Assembly: GCF_016907535.1 (NCBI RefSeq)
Contig: NZ_JAFBCF010000001.1
Span: 2,294,001 to 2,358,000, forward strand
Reading direction: 5' to 3'
Origin: Microlunatus panaciterrae
GTDB lineage: Bacteria > Actinomycetota > Actinomycetes > Propionibacteriales > Propionibacteriaceae
DNA length: 64,000 bases
Of the stretch, positions 32,631 to 41,552 are shown piece by piece. The notes under the pieces were generated by a model, which saw only the letters and a list, made by a program, of their open reading frames with translations, had not been told where the DNA came from and did no database searches. Numbering within the stretch: position 1 is the stretch's first letter; every line of letters begins with the position of its first letter. Both the position numbers and the translations under genes were made by a program.

Positions 32631-35129
32631 ATGCCTGTGCACATCGAACACGCCACTGCCGGTCGCAAGGTGGGCTGGCCGGGGCTGGTGGGACTGCTCC
32701 TCATCCCGCTGCTGATCGCGGGGGGCTTCGTCTGGGCCACCTGGGACAACACCCAGCGGCTGGACCGGGTGGATGCCGCGATCGTGAACAACGACAAGCC
32801 CGTCACCATCAAGGGCCAGGTCGTGCCGCTCGGCCGACAGCTGAGCGCCGGACTGATGAAGGACGTGCCCGAACCGACGAGCGGACAGTCCGCCGAGGAG
32901 GCGCCGAAGAACTACAACTGGACCCTCAGCTCCGACGCCGACGCCGCCGAAGGGCTCCGGTCGGGTCGCTACACAGCGGTGGTCACGATCCCGGAGAACT
33001 TCTCCGCGGCCGCCACCTCGTACGGGGGCGACGACCCGGCGAAGGCGCGACAGGCGACCATTGACGTCCAGGTGTCCGCGGTCACCCAGATCGTCGATCC
33101 GGCGCTGAGCCAGGCGATCGTTGCGGCTGCCACCGGCGCCTTGAACAGCCAGCTGACCACGACGTACCTGGACAACATCTACGTCGGATTCAACCAACTG
33201 AACAAGCAGTTCGGGACGGTCGCCGACGCCGCCGGCAAGCTTGATGACGGGGCTCAGCAGTTGGCCGGGGGCATCGGCGACACCCACCAGGGCGCCAAGG
33301 ACCTCGCTGGCGGACTGCAGGATCTCAGCGGCGGTGCCGGAGAGCTGGCGACCGGCGTCAAGGGACTGAGCACCGGGACCGGTGACCTGGCCGCCGGCCT
33401 GAAGGACCTGGCCACCGGTGGCAAGGCGCTCAGCACCGGCACCCAGGGCCTGGCTGACGGGATGCGCAAGCTCGCCGACGGCAGCGGTGGCCTGCAGAGC
33501 GGCACCGCGGACCTTGCCAGCGGGCTGCAGAAGCTCAAGTCCGGCAGCAAGGACCTTCCGTCTCAGGTTGCGCTCCTCGACAAGGGAGCCTCCGGACTCG
33601 CCGGCGGCGTCGGCAGTCTGTCTGACGGTGCCGGCAGGCTTGCCGACGGCGCGGCGCAGTTGGACAGGAACCTGCCCGCCCTGGCGAGCGGTTCGACTCA
33701 GGTCGCGACTGGCGCGTCGGGACTCGCCGCCGGGCTGGACACCTACCGCAACGCGGTCGCTGGTCTGCCGACGGCCATCACCTGTCAGGCGGCCGGAATC
33801 ACCGATCCGGCCTCCTGCCGCGCCTTCGAGGCCGGAGTGTCGGCTGCCAGCAAGGCCGCCGTCCAGGGACTCGAGCAGCCGGGCCCGCGCAACCAGCCCA
33901 GCCTGATTGTCGGGGCTGCGGCCCTCAGCAAGGGCGCCGGCCAGCTGGCCTCCGGGGTGAACGGCACGGCCCAGCAGCCGGGTCTGGTGGCCGGTGTCGC
34001 CGGTCTGGCGACCGGGAGCGCCAAGCTCTCCGATGGGGCGGACGCCCTGGCGGCCGGAGCCACCCAGCTGGCCAACGGCACCGGTCAGCTGTCCAAGGGG
34101 GTGCCGGCCCTGGTCAAGGGGATCGCCGGTGCGGCCGACGGCGCCCAGCAGCTCGCCGACGGAGCGGCCCCGCTGGTGAAGGGGATCTCCGATGCCGCAG
34201 ACGGTGCGGAACGGTTGGCCAGTGGCGTTCCCGGCCTGGCCAAGGGGATGGCCGATGCGGCAGACGGTGCAAAGAAGCTCGCCGACGGGGCCGACCAGCT
34301 GAGCTTCGGCGCCGACGGGCTGGCCAAGGGCACGGCGGGCACTGCAGACGGCGCCGGCCAGCTCGCCGACGGGCTCGGCAAGCTGGCCACCGGTGCCACC
34401 GGCTTGGCGAACGGGACCCAGGCACTGCACCGAGGGCTGGTGAAGGGTGCCGGACAGGTGCCCACCTACTCAGCCGCCGAGCGCAAGAACCTGTCTGAGG
34501 TGGTGGCGGCGCCGGTCACCACCGGTGATCAGCAGGCGTCGATCTTCTCCGACGTCTCCGCCGCGGCCTTCCTGGCAGTGGTCGCGCTCTGGCTGGGCGC
34601 GCTCGCCACCTACCTGGTGGTCCGAGCCGTCTCGGCCCGGACGCTGAGCTCGATGCGGCCATCCTGGCTGCTCGCGCTGCAGGCGCTGGCCCCTGGCTGG
34701 GCCATGAGCGTGCTGCAGGCGATCGGGCTGACGATCATCACCGGGCACCTGCTGGATCTGAGTCCCGGACGGTTCGCCGGTGTGCTGGGCCTCTCTTTGC
34801 TGGCCGGGCTCACCTTCGTTGCCCTGAACCATGCCCTGGTGGCCGCCTTCGGCGGGGCCGGTCGGTTCATCTCGGTCGTTCTGGTGGTGCTGACCGCTGC
34901 TGGCTCGCTGCTCTCGGCCGTACCGGGCTTCTTCGACGTCGTCCGCCCGCTGCTGCCGCTTTCTCCGGCTCTGGAGGGGATCAAGGCGGTGGCCGGGGGT
35001 GGTACGGGCGCCGGCCGCCAGGTTGGCCTGCTCGCGGCCTGGCTGTTGGTCTCGGTGACGGTGAGCGTGATGGCCACCGCGCGGAAGCGCCAGACCACGG
35101 CCGATGCGCTGGTCCGGGGCTCGTACTGA
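32631..35129 (+). CDS. YhgE/Pip-family membrane protein with long Gly/Leu repeat region
   Basis: 832 residues from ATG 32631. A single N-terminal helix (VGLLLIPLLIAGGFVWATW) leads into an external domain (AAIVNNDKPVTIKGQVVPLG). Residues ~200-610 consist of about 30 degenerate 7- to 11-residue repeats of LA.G...L..G type, for example GAKDLAGGLQDLSGGAGELA, predicted to form a long coiled rod. Five helices at the C-terminus form an ABC-2-type membrane domain. This is the phage-infection-protein (Pip)/YueB/EsaA architecture. It follows the MMPL gene by 64 bases and is presumably its partner in an envelope complex under TetR control. Confidence 0.88.
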   Translation: MPVHIEHATAGRKVGWPGLVGLLLIPLLIAGGFVWATWDNTQRLDRVDAAIVNNDKPVTIKGQVVPLGRQLSAGLMKDVPEPTSGQSAEEAPKNYNWTLSSDADAAEGLRSGRYTAVVTIPENFSAAATSYGGDDPAKARQATIDVQVSAVTQIVDPALSQAIVAAATGALNSQLTTTYLDNIYVGFNQLNKQFGTVADAAGKLDDGAQQLAGGIGDTHQGAKDLAGGLQDLSGGAGELATGVKGLSTGTGDLAAGLKDLATGGKALSTGTQGLADGMRKLADGSGGLQSGTADLASGLQKLKSGSKDLPSQVALLDKGASGLAGGVGSLSDGAGRLADGAAQLDRNLPALASGSTQVATGASGLAAGLDTYRNAVAGLPTAITCQAAGITDPASCRAFEAGVSAASKAAVQGLEQPGPRNQPSLIVGAAALSKGAGQLASGVNGTAQQPGLVAGVAGLATGSAKLSDGADALAAGATQLANGTGQLSKGVPALVKGIAGAADGAQQLADGAAPLVKGISDAADGAERLASGVPGLAKGMADAADGAKKLADGADQLSFGADGLAKGTAGTADGAGQLADGLGKLATGATGLANGTQALHRGLVKGAGQVPTYSAAERKNLSEVVAAPVTTGDQQASIFSDVSAAAFLAVVALWLGALATYLVVRAVSARTLSSMRPSWLLALQALAPGWAMSVLQAIGLTIITGHLLDLSPGRFAGVLGLSLLAGLTFVALNHALVAAFGGAGRFISVVLVVLTAAGSLLSAVPGFFDVVRPLLPLSPALEGIKAVAGGGTGAGRQVGLLAAWLLVSVTVSVMATARKRQTTADALVRGSY

Positions 35130-35200
35130 GCGAGGGTCCAGTTGCAGTTGCGGCGGGATGCCCGGTCCAACTGACCGGCCGACGGTGGGAGACTGGTGCT

Positions 35201-35653
35201 GTGACTGACGACAGCCGGCCGTTGCCCCAGCGCATCGGCGATGTCGAGCGTGACCGGGCCGTCGCGCTGCTCCGCGATCATCTGGCCGAGGGGCGGCTCG
35301 ACCAGCAGGAGTTCGACGACCGCCTCACGCTGGCGCTGTCCGCACGGACCCAGGCCGATCTCGACCCACTGTTCGCCGACCTGCCCGGTCCGAGACCGGT
35401 GCAGGACCTCGAACCCGCCTCGCCGTTCCAGCCACCGCCATGGCAGAACCAGCAGCCCGCTCCGCAGGCCGTGGTCTCGCAGCCGTCCCAGCCGCAGCAG
35501 GTGGCTCGGCTCAACCAGGTCTGGGGGATCGTGTCCGCCCTCGCCTGGCCGGCCGCGATCATCTTCTGCTTCGCCACCGACTGGCGCTACTGGTGGGTGA
35601 TGTTGATCCCGCTGTTCTTTCCGTGGTGGCTCAACCGCGGGCAGCGGCGCTAG
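35201..35653 (+). CDS. DUF1707 (SHOCT-like) domain membrane protein
   Basis: 150 residues, start GTG 35201, probably leaderless (GAGACT six bases upstream). Residues ~10-60 are the DUF1707 domain (RIGDVERDRAVALLRDHLAE, then GRLDQQEFDDRLTLALSART), a small helical domain found at the N-terminus of actinobacterial membrane proteins. A Pro/Gln-rich linker follows, then two close hydrophobic segments (VSALAWPAAIIFCFATDW and WWVMLIPLFFPWWL). Role unknown. It lies between the Pip gene and aspartokinase but has its own promoter. Confidence 0.85.
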   Translation: MTDDSRPLPQRIGDVERDRAVALLRDHLAEGRLDQQEFDDRLTLALSARTQADLDPLFADLPGPRPVQDLEPASPFQPPPWQNQQPAPQAVVSQPSQPQQVARLNQVWGIVSALAWPAAIIFCFATDWRYWWVMLIPLFFPWWLNRGQRR

Positions 35654-35767
35654 TCCGTCGATGGTCCACGGGATGAATGGCCGGGGGACCGCCCCCGAGC
35701 CGCCGTTAGAGTGGCTTCGGCAAGAGCCACCGAGCGGGTCTCCCGCGCGAGTCCAGAAGGAGACGGC

Positions 35768-37033
35768 GTGGGCCGGGTAGTGCAGAAGTACGGCGGGTCT
35801 TCCGTTGCGGATGCGGACAGCATCAAGCGGGTCGCCAAGCGCATCGTGGCCACCAAGCAGGACGGTCATGAGGTGGTTGTCGTCATCTCCGCGATGGGGG
35901 ACACGACCGACGAGCTGATGGATCTCGCGCTGCGGGTGTCGCCTCAGCCGGCCCCACGCGAGCTGGACATGCTGCTGACAACCGGCGAGCGGATGAGCGC
36001 CGCCCTGCTCGCCATGGCCATCTCCGATCTGGGCGCGACCGCGCGGTCGTTCACCGGCTCGCAGGCGGGCGTGATCACCACCGGAACCCACGGCAACGCC
36101 AAGATCATCGATATCACTCCCGGTCGGATCAAGTCCGCGCTGGACGGCGGCGACATCGTCATCGTGGCCGGCTTCCAGGGTGTGGCCCAGGACACCAAGG
36201 ACATCACCACGCTGGGCCGCGGCGCCTCCGACACCACAGCAGTGGCGTTGGCGGCGGCCCTGGACGCCGACTATTGCGAGATCTACACCGATGTCGACGG
36301 TGTCTACACCGCCGACCCGAGGATCGTCCCGGGCGCGCGGCGGATCCCCAACATCAGCTATGAGGAGATGCTGGAGATGGCCGCCTGCGGCGCCAAGATC
36401 CTGCACCTCCGCTGTGTCGAATACGCCCGCCGGGAACGTGTGCCAGTGCACGTCCGGTCGTCGTTCTCGTACATGCCGGGCACCTGGGTGAAAGATCTCG
36501 AGGAAGGAACACGCATGGAACAGGCCATCATCTCCGGGGTTGCCCACGACCGCAGCGAGGCCAAGGTCACCATCGTCGGGGTGCCGGACCGGATCGGCGA
36601 AGCGGCCCGGATCTTCGAGGCCGTGGCCGCGACGGAGATCAACATCGACATGATCGTGCAGAACGTCTCGGCGATCTCCACCTCGCGTACGGACATCTCC
36701 TTCACGCTGCCCAAGACGGACGGCAAGACGGCCGTGGCGGCGCTGAACGCCCTGAAGGACGACGTCGGCTTCGAGGACGTGCTCTATGACGACCAGATCG
36801 GAAAGGTGTCCGTGGTGGGGGTCGGGATGCGGTCCCACCCCGGCGTCACCGCCAAGTTCTTCTCGGCGCTGGCCGAGGCAGCGGTGAACATCGAGATGAT
36901 CTCCACCTCGGAGATCCGAATTTCGGTGGTGGTCGACGAGAACGACGTCGACCGAGCGGTGCGAGCGGCACACACCGCTTTCGGGCTGGACAGCACCGAG
37001 GAAGCCGTCGTCTACGCCGGTACCGGGCGCTGA
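35768..37033 (+). CDS. lysC: Aspartate kinase
   Basis: 421 residues; phosphorylates aspartate at the head of lysine, threonine, methionine and diaminopimelate synthesis. GTG 35768 has AAGGAG seven bases upstream. Seen: [19 protein letters not shown], the ATP/Asp site [15 protein letters not shown] and [28 protein letters not shown], and two C-terminal ACT domains ([40 protein letters not shown]). An internal start (36515) would make the ACT-only beta subunit. asd, usually next, is absent; a small membrane-protein gene follows by four bases. Feedback control by lysine/threonine is expected from the ACT domains. Confidence 0.96.
   Translation: MGRVVQKYGGSSVADADSIKRVAKRIVATKQDGHEVVVVISAMGDTTDELMDLALRVSPQPAPRELDMLLTTGERMSAALLAMAISDLGATARSFTGSQAGVITTGTHGNAKIIDITPGRIKSALDGGDIVIVAGFQGVAQDTKDITTLGRGASDTTAVALAAALDADYCEIYTDVDGVYTADPRIVPGARRIPNISYEEMLEMAACGAKILHLRCVEYARRERVPVHVRSSFSYMPGTWVKDLEEGTRMEQAIISGVAHDRSEAKVTIVGVPDRIGEAARIFEAVAATEINIDMIVQNVSAISTSRTDISFTLPKTDGKTAVAALNALKDDVGFEDVLYDDQIGKVSVVGVGMRSHPGVTAKFFSALAEAAVNIEMISTSEIRISVVVDENDVDRAVRAAHTAFGLDSTEEAVVYAGTGR
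36515..37033 (+). CDS. lysC: Aspartate kinase beta subunit from an in-frame internal start
   Basis: Within the aspartokinase gene, AGGAAGGA (36501-36508) stands six bases before ATG 36515 ([18 protein letters not shown]). The 172-residue product would be the regulatory ACT-domain subunit, as known for the alpha2-beta2 enzymes of Corynebacterium and Bacillus. Both the position and ribosome site match those examples. Synthesis from this start is inferred. Confidence 0.6.
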   Translation: MEQAIISGVAHDRSEAKVTIVGVPDRIGEAARIFEAVAATEINIDMIVQNVSAISTSRTDISFTLPKTDGKTAVAALNALKDDVGFEDVLYDDQIGKVSVVGVGMRSHPGVTAKFFSALAEAAVNIEMISTSEIRISVVVDENDVDRAVRAAHTAFGLDSTEEAVVYAGTGR

Positions 37034-37037
37034 GCAG

Positions 37038-37409
37038 ATGGAGTTCGCCAGCCCGCTGCAGTATCTGCCTGTCCTGATCCGGCTGGTCGTGCCGTTGGCC
37101 GGTGTGGTCGTGATCGCTCTGCGGTTGAGGAGCACGGCACGGGTGCTGGGCGTCGTCGGCTGCATCCTGCTCTCCTTCGAGGCGGTGACGAGCATCCTGT
37201 TCTACGCCCTGGTGCCGACGCTGGCCCGCGGGAGCAACATGGCTCTGGCGTTCGGCTTCGCCAACGTCCTGTTCTCGATCATCGATGTGATCGGACTTGC
37301 GCTGCTAATCGGCGCGGCGATCGTTGGGCGGAACTCGAACTCGGTGCCGGGCCACCCGCGGCCGGTCGAACAGCACGGTCCGGGCGGGGCTGACTTCAGC
37401 CGAAGGTGA
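37038..37409 (+). CDS. Small membrane protein, 123 aa, unknown
   Basis: ATG 37038 starts four bases after the aspartokinase stop, so the two are probably co-translated. Three hydrophobic segments are seen: [17 protein letters not shown]-type at residues ~10-30, [19 protein letters not shown] at ~36-56, and [20 protein letters not shown] at ~74-95. The C-terminal ~25 residues are polar. No family recognised. Its 3' end overlaps the convergent CoA-transferase gene by 14 bases. Confidence 0.6.
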   Translation: MEFASPLQYLPVLIRLVVPLAGVVVIALRLRSTARVLGVVGCILLSFEAVTSILFYALVPTLARGSNMALAFGFANVLFSIIDVIGLALLIGAAIVGRNSNSVPGHPRPVEQHGPGGADFSRR

Positions 37410-38028
37410 CCGGCGGCTCGGTCTTCTCTCGAATCTCGGCCTCGGTGACCTCGGGTGCACGCTCGGTCACCACCAGCCCGCGTGCGGTGACGTCGAGCAC
37501 GCCGAGATCGGTGATGATCCGTTGCACCACTCCGCGACCGGTGTAGGGCAGCGAGCATTCGTTGACGATCTTGTAGGAGCCATCCTTGGCGACATGCTCC
37601 ATCAGCACGATGACCTTTCTGGCGCCGTGCACCAGGTCCATGGCGCCACCCATCCCCTTGATCATCTTCCCGGGAATCATCCAGTTCGCGATGTCCCCGG
37701 ACGCCGAGACCTGCATAGCCCCCAGAATGGCCGCGTCGATCTTGCCTCCGCGGATCATGCCGAACGAGGTGGCCGAGTCGAAGACCGAGGCGCCGCGGCG
37801 CAGCGTAACCGTCTCCTTCCCCGCGTTGATCAGGTCCGGGTCCTGGTCCCCCTCCCACGGGTAGGGGCCGACGCCGAGCAGCCCGTTCTCGGACTGCAGC
37901 ACCAGCTCGACCCCGTCGGCGACATAGTTCGGCACCAGTGTCGGCAGGCCGATGCCCAGGTTCACATAGCTGCCGTCCTCCAGCTCTCCGGCGGCTCGGG
38001 CGGCCATCTGCTCGCGTGACCAGGCCAT
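37396..38028 (-). CDS. CoA-transferase subunit B (3-oxoacid CoA-transferase type)
   Basis: 210 residues. Catalytic Glu is in [13 protein letters not shown], the family B-subunit motif; [13 protein letters not shown] at the start and [19 protein letters not shown] confirm the fold. With subunit A it moves CoA between succinyl-CoA or acyl-CoA and a 3-oxoacid (ScoB/AtoA/PcaJ group); the exact acid is unknown. Its ATG (38028-38026) overlaps the TGA of subunit A by one base, so translation is coupled. Confidence 0.92.
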   Translation of the reverse strand: MAWSREQMAARAAGELEDGSYVNLGIGLPTLVPNYVADGVELVLQSENGLLGVGPYPWEGDQDPDLINAGKETVTLRRGASVFDSATSFGMIRGGKIDAAILGAMQVSASGDIANWMIPGKMIKGMGGAMDLVHGARKVIVLMEHVAKDGSYKIVNECSLPYTGRGVVQRIITDLGVLDVTARGLVVTERAPEVTEAEIREKTEPPVTFG

Positions 38029-39002
38029 CAGCTCGCCCCCTCCACGGCCTGAGCCGCCTCTTCCGCGCCCTGAGCCTGTCGAAGGGCCGCGCCCCCCGCC
38101 GCGCCCTGAGCCGCCGCCGCTTCCGCGCCCTGAGCCGCCCCTTCCGCGCCCTGAGCCTGTCGAAGGGCCGCGCCCCCCGCCGCGCCCTGAGCCGCCTCTT
38201 CCGTGCCCTGAGCCTGTCGAAGGGCACCAGCAACCCTCGGACGTACCGTCACCCTCTCGATCCGTTTCTCGGCCACCTGTGCCGGGGTCAGGGGCACCAC
38301 CCGGTGGACGAAGACCCCTGGGGTGTGCACCTGGTCGGGGTCGATCTCACCCGGCTCGACCAGCTCCTCCACCTCGGCGATGGTGATCCGGCCCGACATC
38401 GCCGCGACCGGGTTGAAGTTGCGGGCGGCCCGACGATAGACGAGGTTGCCGTGCCGGTCGCCCTTCCAGGCCCGGACCAGCCCGAAGTCACAGACGATGG
38501 CGCGCTCCAGGACGAAGGTCTTGTCGCCCTCGGCAGTTTCGAACACGCGGGTCTCCTTCGGCGGCGAGGCCACCACGACGTTGCCTGCGCTGTCGTAGCG
38601 CCAGGGCAGGCCACCGTCCGCGACCTGGGTGCCGACCCCGGTCGCGGTGAAGAAGCCGGGGATCCCCGACCCGCCGGCCCGCATCCGCTCGGCCAAGGTG
38701 CCCTGGGGGGTCAGCTCGACCTCCAGCTCGCCCTCCAGGTATTGCCGGGCGAACTCCTTGTTCTCCCCGACGTAGGAGGCGACCATGCGGCGCAACCGCT
38801 TGGCCATCAGTAGCTGACCGAGCCCCCAGTCATCGACGCCACAGTTGTTGGAGACACACTCGAGGTCCTTGACCCCGGCTTCGAGCAGGGCGGCGATCAG
38901 TACGCTCGGGACTCCGCACAGACCGAACCCTCCGACCGCCAGTGAGGCACCGTCACTGATGTCCGCCACCGCGTCGACGGCGCTCGGAACCACCTTGTCC
39001 AT
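38028..39002 (-). CDS. CoA-transferase subunit A with repeat-derived C-terminal tail
   Basis: 324 residues from ATG 39002 (GGAGG four bases upstream). Residues 1-258 are a normal alpha subunit: [53 protein letters not shown] and [13 protein letters not shown]. The last ~65 residues do not belong to the family: they are a low-complexity run of Ala, Gln, Gly and Glu containing three LRQAQG(T/A)E units, encoded by three perfect and several partial copies of the CCCTGAGCCTGTCGAAGGG repeat. The usual family length is about 230-260. The tail keeps frame into the coupled B gene. Confidence 0.92.
   Translation of the reverse strand: MDKVVPSAVDAVADISDGASLAVGGFGLCGVPSVLIAALLEAGVKDLECVSNNCGVDDWGLGQLLMAKRLRRMVASYVGENKEFARQYLEGELEVELTPQGTLAERMRAGGSGIPGFFTATGVGTQVADGGLPWRYDSAGNVVVASPPKETRVFETAEGDKTFVLERAIVCDFGLVRAWKGDRHGNLVYRRAARNFNPVAAMSGRITIAEVEELVEPGEIDPDQVHTPGVFVHRVVPLTPAQVAEKRIERVTVRPRVAGALRQAQGTEEAAQGAAGGAALRQAQGAEGAAQGAEAAAAQGAAGGAALRQAQGAEEAAQAVEGAS
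38046..38224. repeat. CCCTGAGCCTGTCGAAGGG repeats inside a coding region
   Basis: Three perfect 19-base copies at 38068-38086, 38149-38167 and 38206-38224, 81 and 57 bases apart (both multiples of three), with about four shortened GCGCCCTGAGCCGCC copies between them. On the minus strand each full copy is read as LRQAQG. Confidence 0.9.
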
Positions 39003-39067
39003 CCGCCCTCCGAACCTCGATCCGTGTGCCAACACGGTAGCGCGACCGAGTCATCGGTCTGCGAAAC

Positions 39068-39154
39068 CCTGAATATCTGGATCTCAAGAGGCGTTCGCGC
39101 CGCCGTTCAGGCTGGAGGCGGTTGCGCCGCCCGCACGCGATCCAGCTTTTCAGG
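39068..39154. repeat. Hairpin element, copy 1
   Basis: Arms CCTGAATATCTGGATC (39068-39083) and GATCCAGCTTTTCAGG (39139-39154) pair at 14 of 16 positions around a GC-rich 55-base centre. A second copy in the same orientation lies at 40474-40561. It sits six bases beyond the stop of the exonuclease gene and may act as its terminator. Confidence 0.75.
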
Positions 39155-39159
39155 TTCGG

Positions 39160-40203
39160 TTAGAGAACCAGGTTCGCGATGACCATGTTGTGGTCCGACG
39201 ACCGGCGGGAGTCGACGACCTTCATCACATTCTCGTATGTGCTGAATTTCTTGGCACCTTTCGCCATGACGACGTCGAGAGCCACCTGTCGACCTGGCCT
39301 GTTGGCCTTCAGCCTCGTCTTGAAGTGGTTGACCGTCGGGAACCTGGAGTCGATCCGGCGCGAGGCTCGGGTGGAATCGCGGAAGCCCTGGCTGGACAGG
39401 TAGTTGAACGGCGCATGGCTGCCGATCTTGGTCTTCCAGGAGTTGAGATCCCCACCGAAGAGGATCGGCTTGCTGCCGGCAAGGCGGCTCACCCTTGTGT
39501 AGATGGCGCGGACCTGCGCAGCGCGGAGGGAGTCGTAGAACTGCTCCTTCTTGGCAGTGCTGCCGTGCCGGGCGTCGAGGTGCGCAGAGACCACGAAGAA
39601 GTTCAGGCCCGTTCTGCGATCTTCGAACTCGGCATACGCGGCGCTCGTCGGGGCCCCGTTCTTCATCGGCATGGTCATGCTGCAGGACCGGTTCCAGTTC
39701 GACTTACCGGTGGTCTCGATGCACTTGCTGACCAACGTGTACTTGTTCGCGTCATAGAGGATCCGAGGGCCCTGACTGCCGTGGTATTCCCCGGGCGCCA
39801 CATACGCCGTTGTCCGGGTCAGCCGGTACTGGCTGGCACCGACGCTGTGCAGGGCATTCACCAGGCTCTGGGTCTGGCGGAGTCCCTTTCCAACGGAAAT
39901 CCTCTTGCCGTCGGCTCGGCCGGGGCCCAGCTCCTGGATCGCGACAATCCCTGGCTTCTTGGCGTTGATCTCTCGCGCGACTGAATTGGCTCGTCGTAGC
40001 CATTGGCGGGAGGTCCCGATGTCGGCGCGCGAGGTGCGGACATTGAAGGTGGCGAAACGCACCGGAGTGCTCGTCGCTTTCGCGCTGACTCCAGCAACGG
40101 TGACGCCAGCCGGCGCGGTTTCCGCTGCCAGACTGGGAGTTGGGACGGTGACAAATGCAGTGGCTGCGGCCGCTGCAAGTGCAACAAGGGATGTGGATCG
40201 CAT
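39160..40203 (-). CDS. Secreted endonuclease/exonuclease/phosphatase family protein
   Basis: 347 residues with a signal peptide (MRSTSLVALAAAAATAFVTV, SLAA cleavage). The EEP fold motifs are all present: VRFATFNVRT (metal Asn), VAIQELGP (metal Glu), VVSAHLDARHG (catalytic His), LFGGDLNSW (Asp/Asn pair) and the C-terminal SSDHNMVIANL (Asp-His). It is an exported, metal-dependent phosphodiesterase; the substrate could be extracellular DNA, lipid headgroups or inositol phosphates. ATG 40203 has AAGGAG nine bases upstream. The gene is bracketed by two hairpin elements. Confidence 0.88.
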   Translation of the reverse strand: MRSTSLVALAAAAATAFVTVPTPSLAAETAPAGVTVAGVSAKATSTPVRFATFNVRTSRADIGTSRQWLRRANSVAREINAKKPGIVAIQELGPGRADGKRISVGKGLRQTQSLVNALHSVGASQYRLTRTTAYVAPGEYHGSQGPRILYDANKYTLVSKCIETTGKSNWNRSCSMTMPMKNGAPTSAAYAEFEDRRTGLNFFVVSAHLDARHGSTAKKEQFYDSLRAAQVRAIYTRVSRLAGSKPILFGGDLNSWKTKIGSHAPFNYLSSQGFRDSTRASRRIDSRFPTVNHFKTRLKANRPGRQVALDVVMAKGAKKFSTYENVMKVVDSRRSSDHNMVIANLVL

Positions 40204-40473
40204 GGGAGATAGCTCCTTTGTGGGCGGACTTCTGATGCCCCGACCCCGAGTTCCCCCCAGTTCAGACCGGCTTCACGATTGCCACCGAAGCAGCGCTGTC
40301 TGAAACAGATGTGAGGTAAATCAGATTTACCCACGGAGGGATGCAGGGCCCCGAGTACTTCCCCGAAGGTCCTCTTTCGGGCCAACGCGGGACAATATAG
40401 CGGCTTTTGCCAGGGGTGTGCCACCGCCAGACAGCCGACATGATAAAGGTCACATGAAGGCTTCGGCCGAGAC

Positions 40474-40561
40474 CCTGAATATCTGGATCTCGGCGAGGCG
40501 GATACGCCGCGGCTGAGCCTGAACGCGAGGGCGCCGCACTCACGCGATCCAGATTTTCAGG
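40474..40561. repeat. Hairpin element, copy 2
   Basis: Arms CCTGAATATCTGGATC (40474-40489) and GATCCAGATTTTCAGG (40546-40561) pair at 15 of 16 positions. The centre differs from copy 1 but contains AGCCTGAAC, the reverse complement of GTTCAGGCT found in copy 1. It lies in the 387-base space 40204-40590 upstream of the exonuclease gene, where I see no gene. Confidence 0.75.
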
Positions 40562-40590
40562 CTCGCCTTCGTGATCGATAGGCTCCCGGC

Positions 40591-41370
40591 GTGCAGGTGA
40601 CCCGGTGGAGACGGTACGGCAGGGACCGGTTGTATGTCCGGGATGCCAACGCAATGATCTCGGGTGGTGGGACCTGGCCACCGACGACGGGCATCCGATT
40701 ACTCCTCAGCTGGCTGACCTGCTCAGGCACGCCGTGGACGGATGGCATCTCAGGGCGGCCCCGGTTTCGGGGACTGCTGTTGACTCGCCGACCCGTTGGA
40801 TGACGGGAGGACAGGCGGCCCCTGGTGTGCGTCCCGTGTATGGGTCAGTCCGCCCGCAGGCCAGGACTCCCGTGGGAGCGTGGCGCGTTGGGCGAGTTTC
40901 TGGTCTTCGGAGCGCTGCGGCAGATGGCCCAGGCCGATCTGCGCTGGGGGTTCTTGAACTCCATACCCGTCGGGTCCAACGGGGCTGATATCGACCACCT
41001 GGTCATTGGTTCGGGCGGCGTGTTCACGATCAACGCGAAGTACCACAGTGGCGCGAGGATCTGGGTGGGCGGCGACACGCTGATGGTGAACGGGGTCCGG
41101 CATCCGTACGTCCGTAACAGCAGGTTCGAGGCGCAACGGGCCGCTCGCCTGCTCTCGCGCGCGACCAGGCTGGAGGTATCCGCTACTGGGCTCGTGGTGC
41201 CCGTCAATGTCCGGGCTCTGGTGGTCAAGGAACAGCCGCCCGACGTGAATGTCGTCAGCCGCGATCGGCTCTGCAGCTATCTGCTTGGCCGGCCGCCGCG
41301 ACTTCGACCCGACGAGGTGCTCAGGACCTTTGCCGCCGCACGACTCAGTTCGACCTGGGGGACCAGGTAA
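40591..41370 (+). pseudogene. NERD-domain (nuclease-related) protein gene with two frameshifts
   Basis: Family sequence is split over frames. The frame from GTG 40591 gives QVTRWRRYGRDRLYVRDA, the usual N-terminus. A +1-type shift near 40650 moves similarity to a second frame (LGWWDLATDDGHPITPQLAD, then QARTPVGAWRVG). Near 40888 it returns to the first frame, where the NERD domain lies: GALGEFLVFGALRQMAQAD, GADIDHLVIGSGGVFTINAK and YVRNSRFEAQRAARLLSRA, ending at 41370. An internal start at 40825 could still make a 181-residue NERD-only product. Two compensating indels suggest recent decay or a sequencing error. Confidence 0.7.
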
Positions 41371-41388
41371 GGCTGAGTATCTCGACCA

Positions 41389-41465
<77 letters not shown>

Positions 41466-41552
41466 CACCCGATGAAGTCTCATCGAGGACCTCGGAGAGT
41501 CTAGCCCATCTCCGACCGGAGTCGGCAATCGGTACGCCAGAGGGCCGCCGAC

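Noticed and set aside
30044-32812. 922-codon minus-strand ORF opposite the MMPL gene
   Set aside because: His/Arg/Gln-rich shadow frame; MMPL helices and RND motifs lie on the plus strand.
35654-35767. Lysine riboswitch upstream of aspartokinase
   Set aside because: Only about 110 bases are available and no conserved L-box helices are seen; the gene has a plain ribosome site.
40605-40988. Separate 127-aa protein with a CPGC motif
   Set aside because: Its N-terminal CPGC comes from a shifted reading of the NERD N-terminus, whose true frame gives the family sequence; only the middle part of this frame matches the family.
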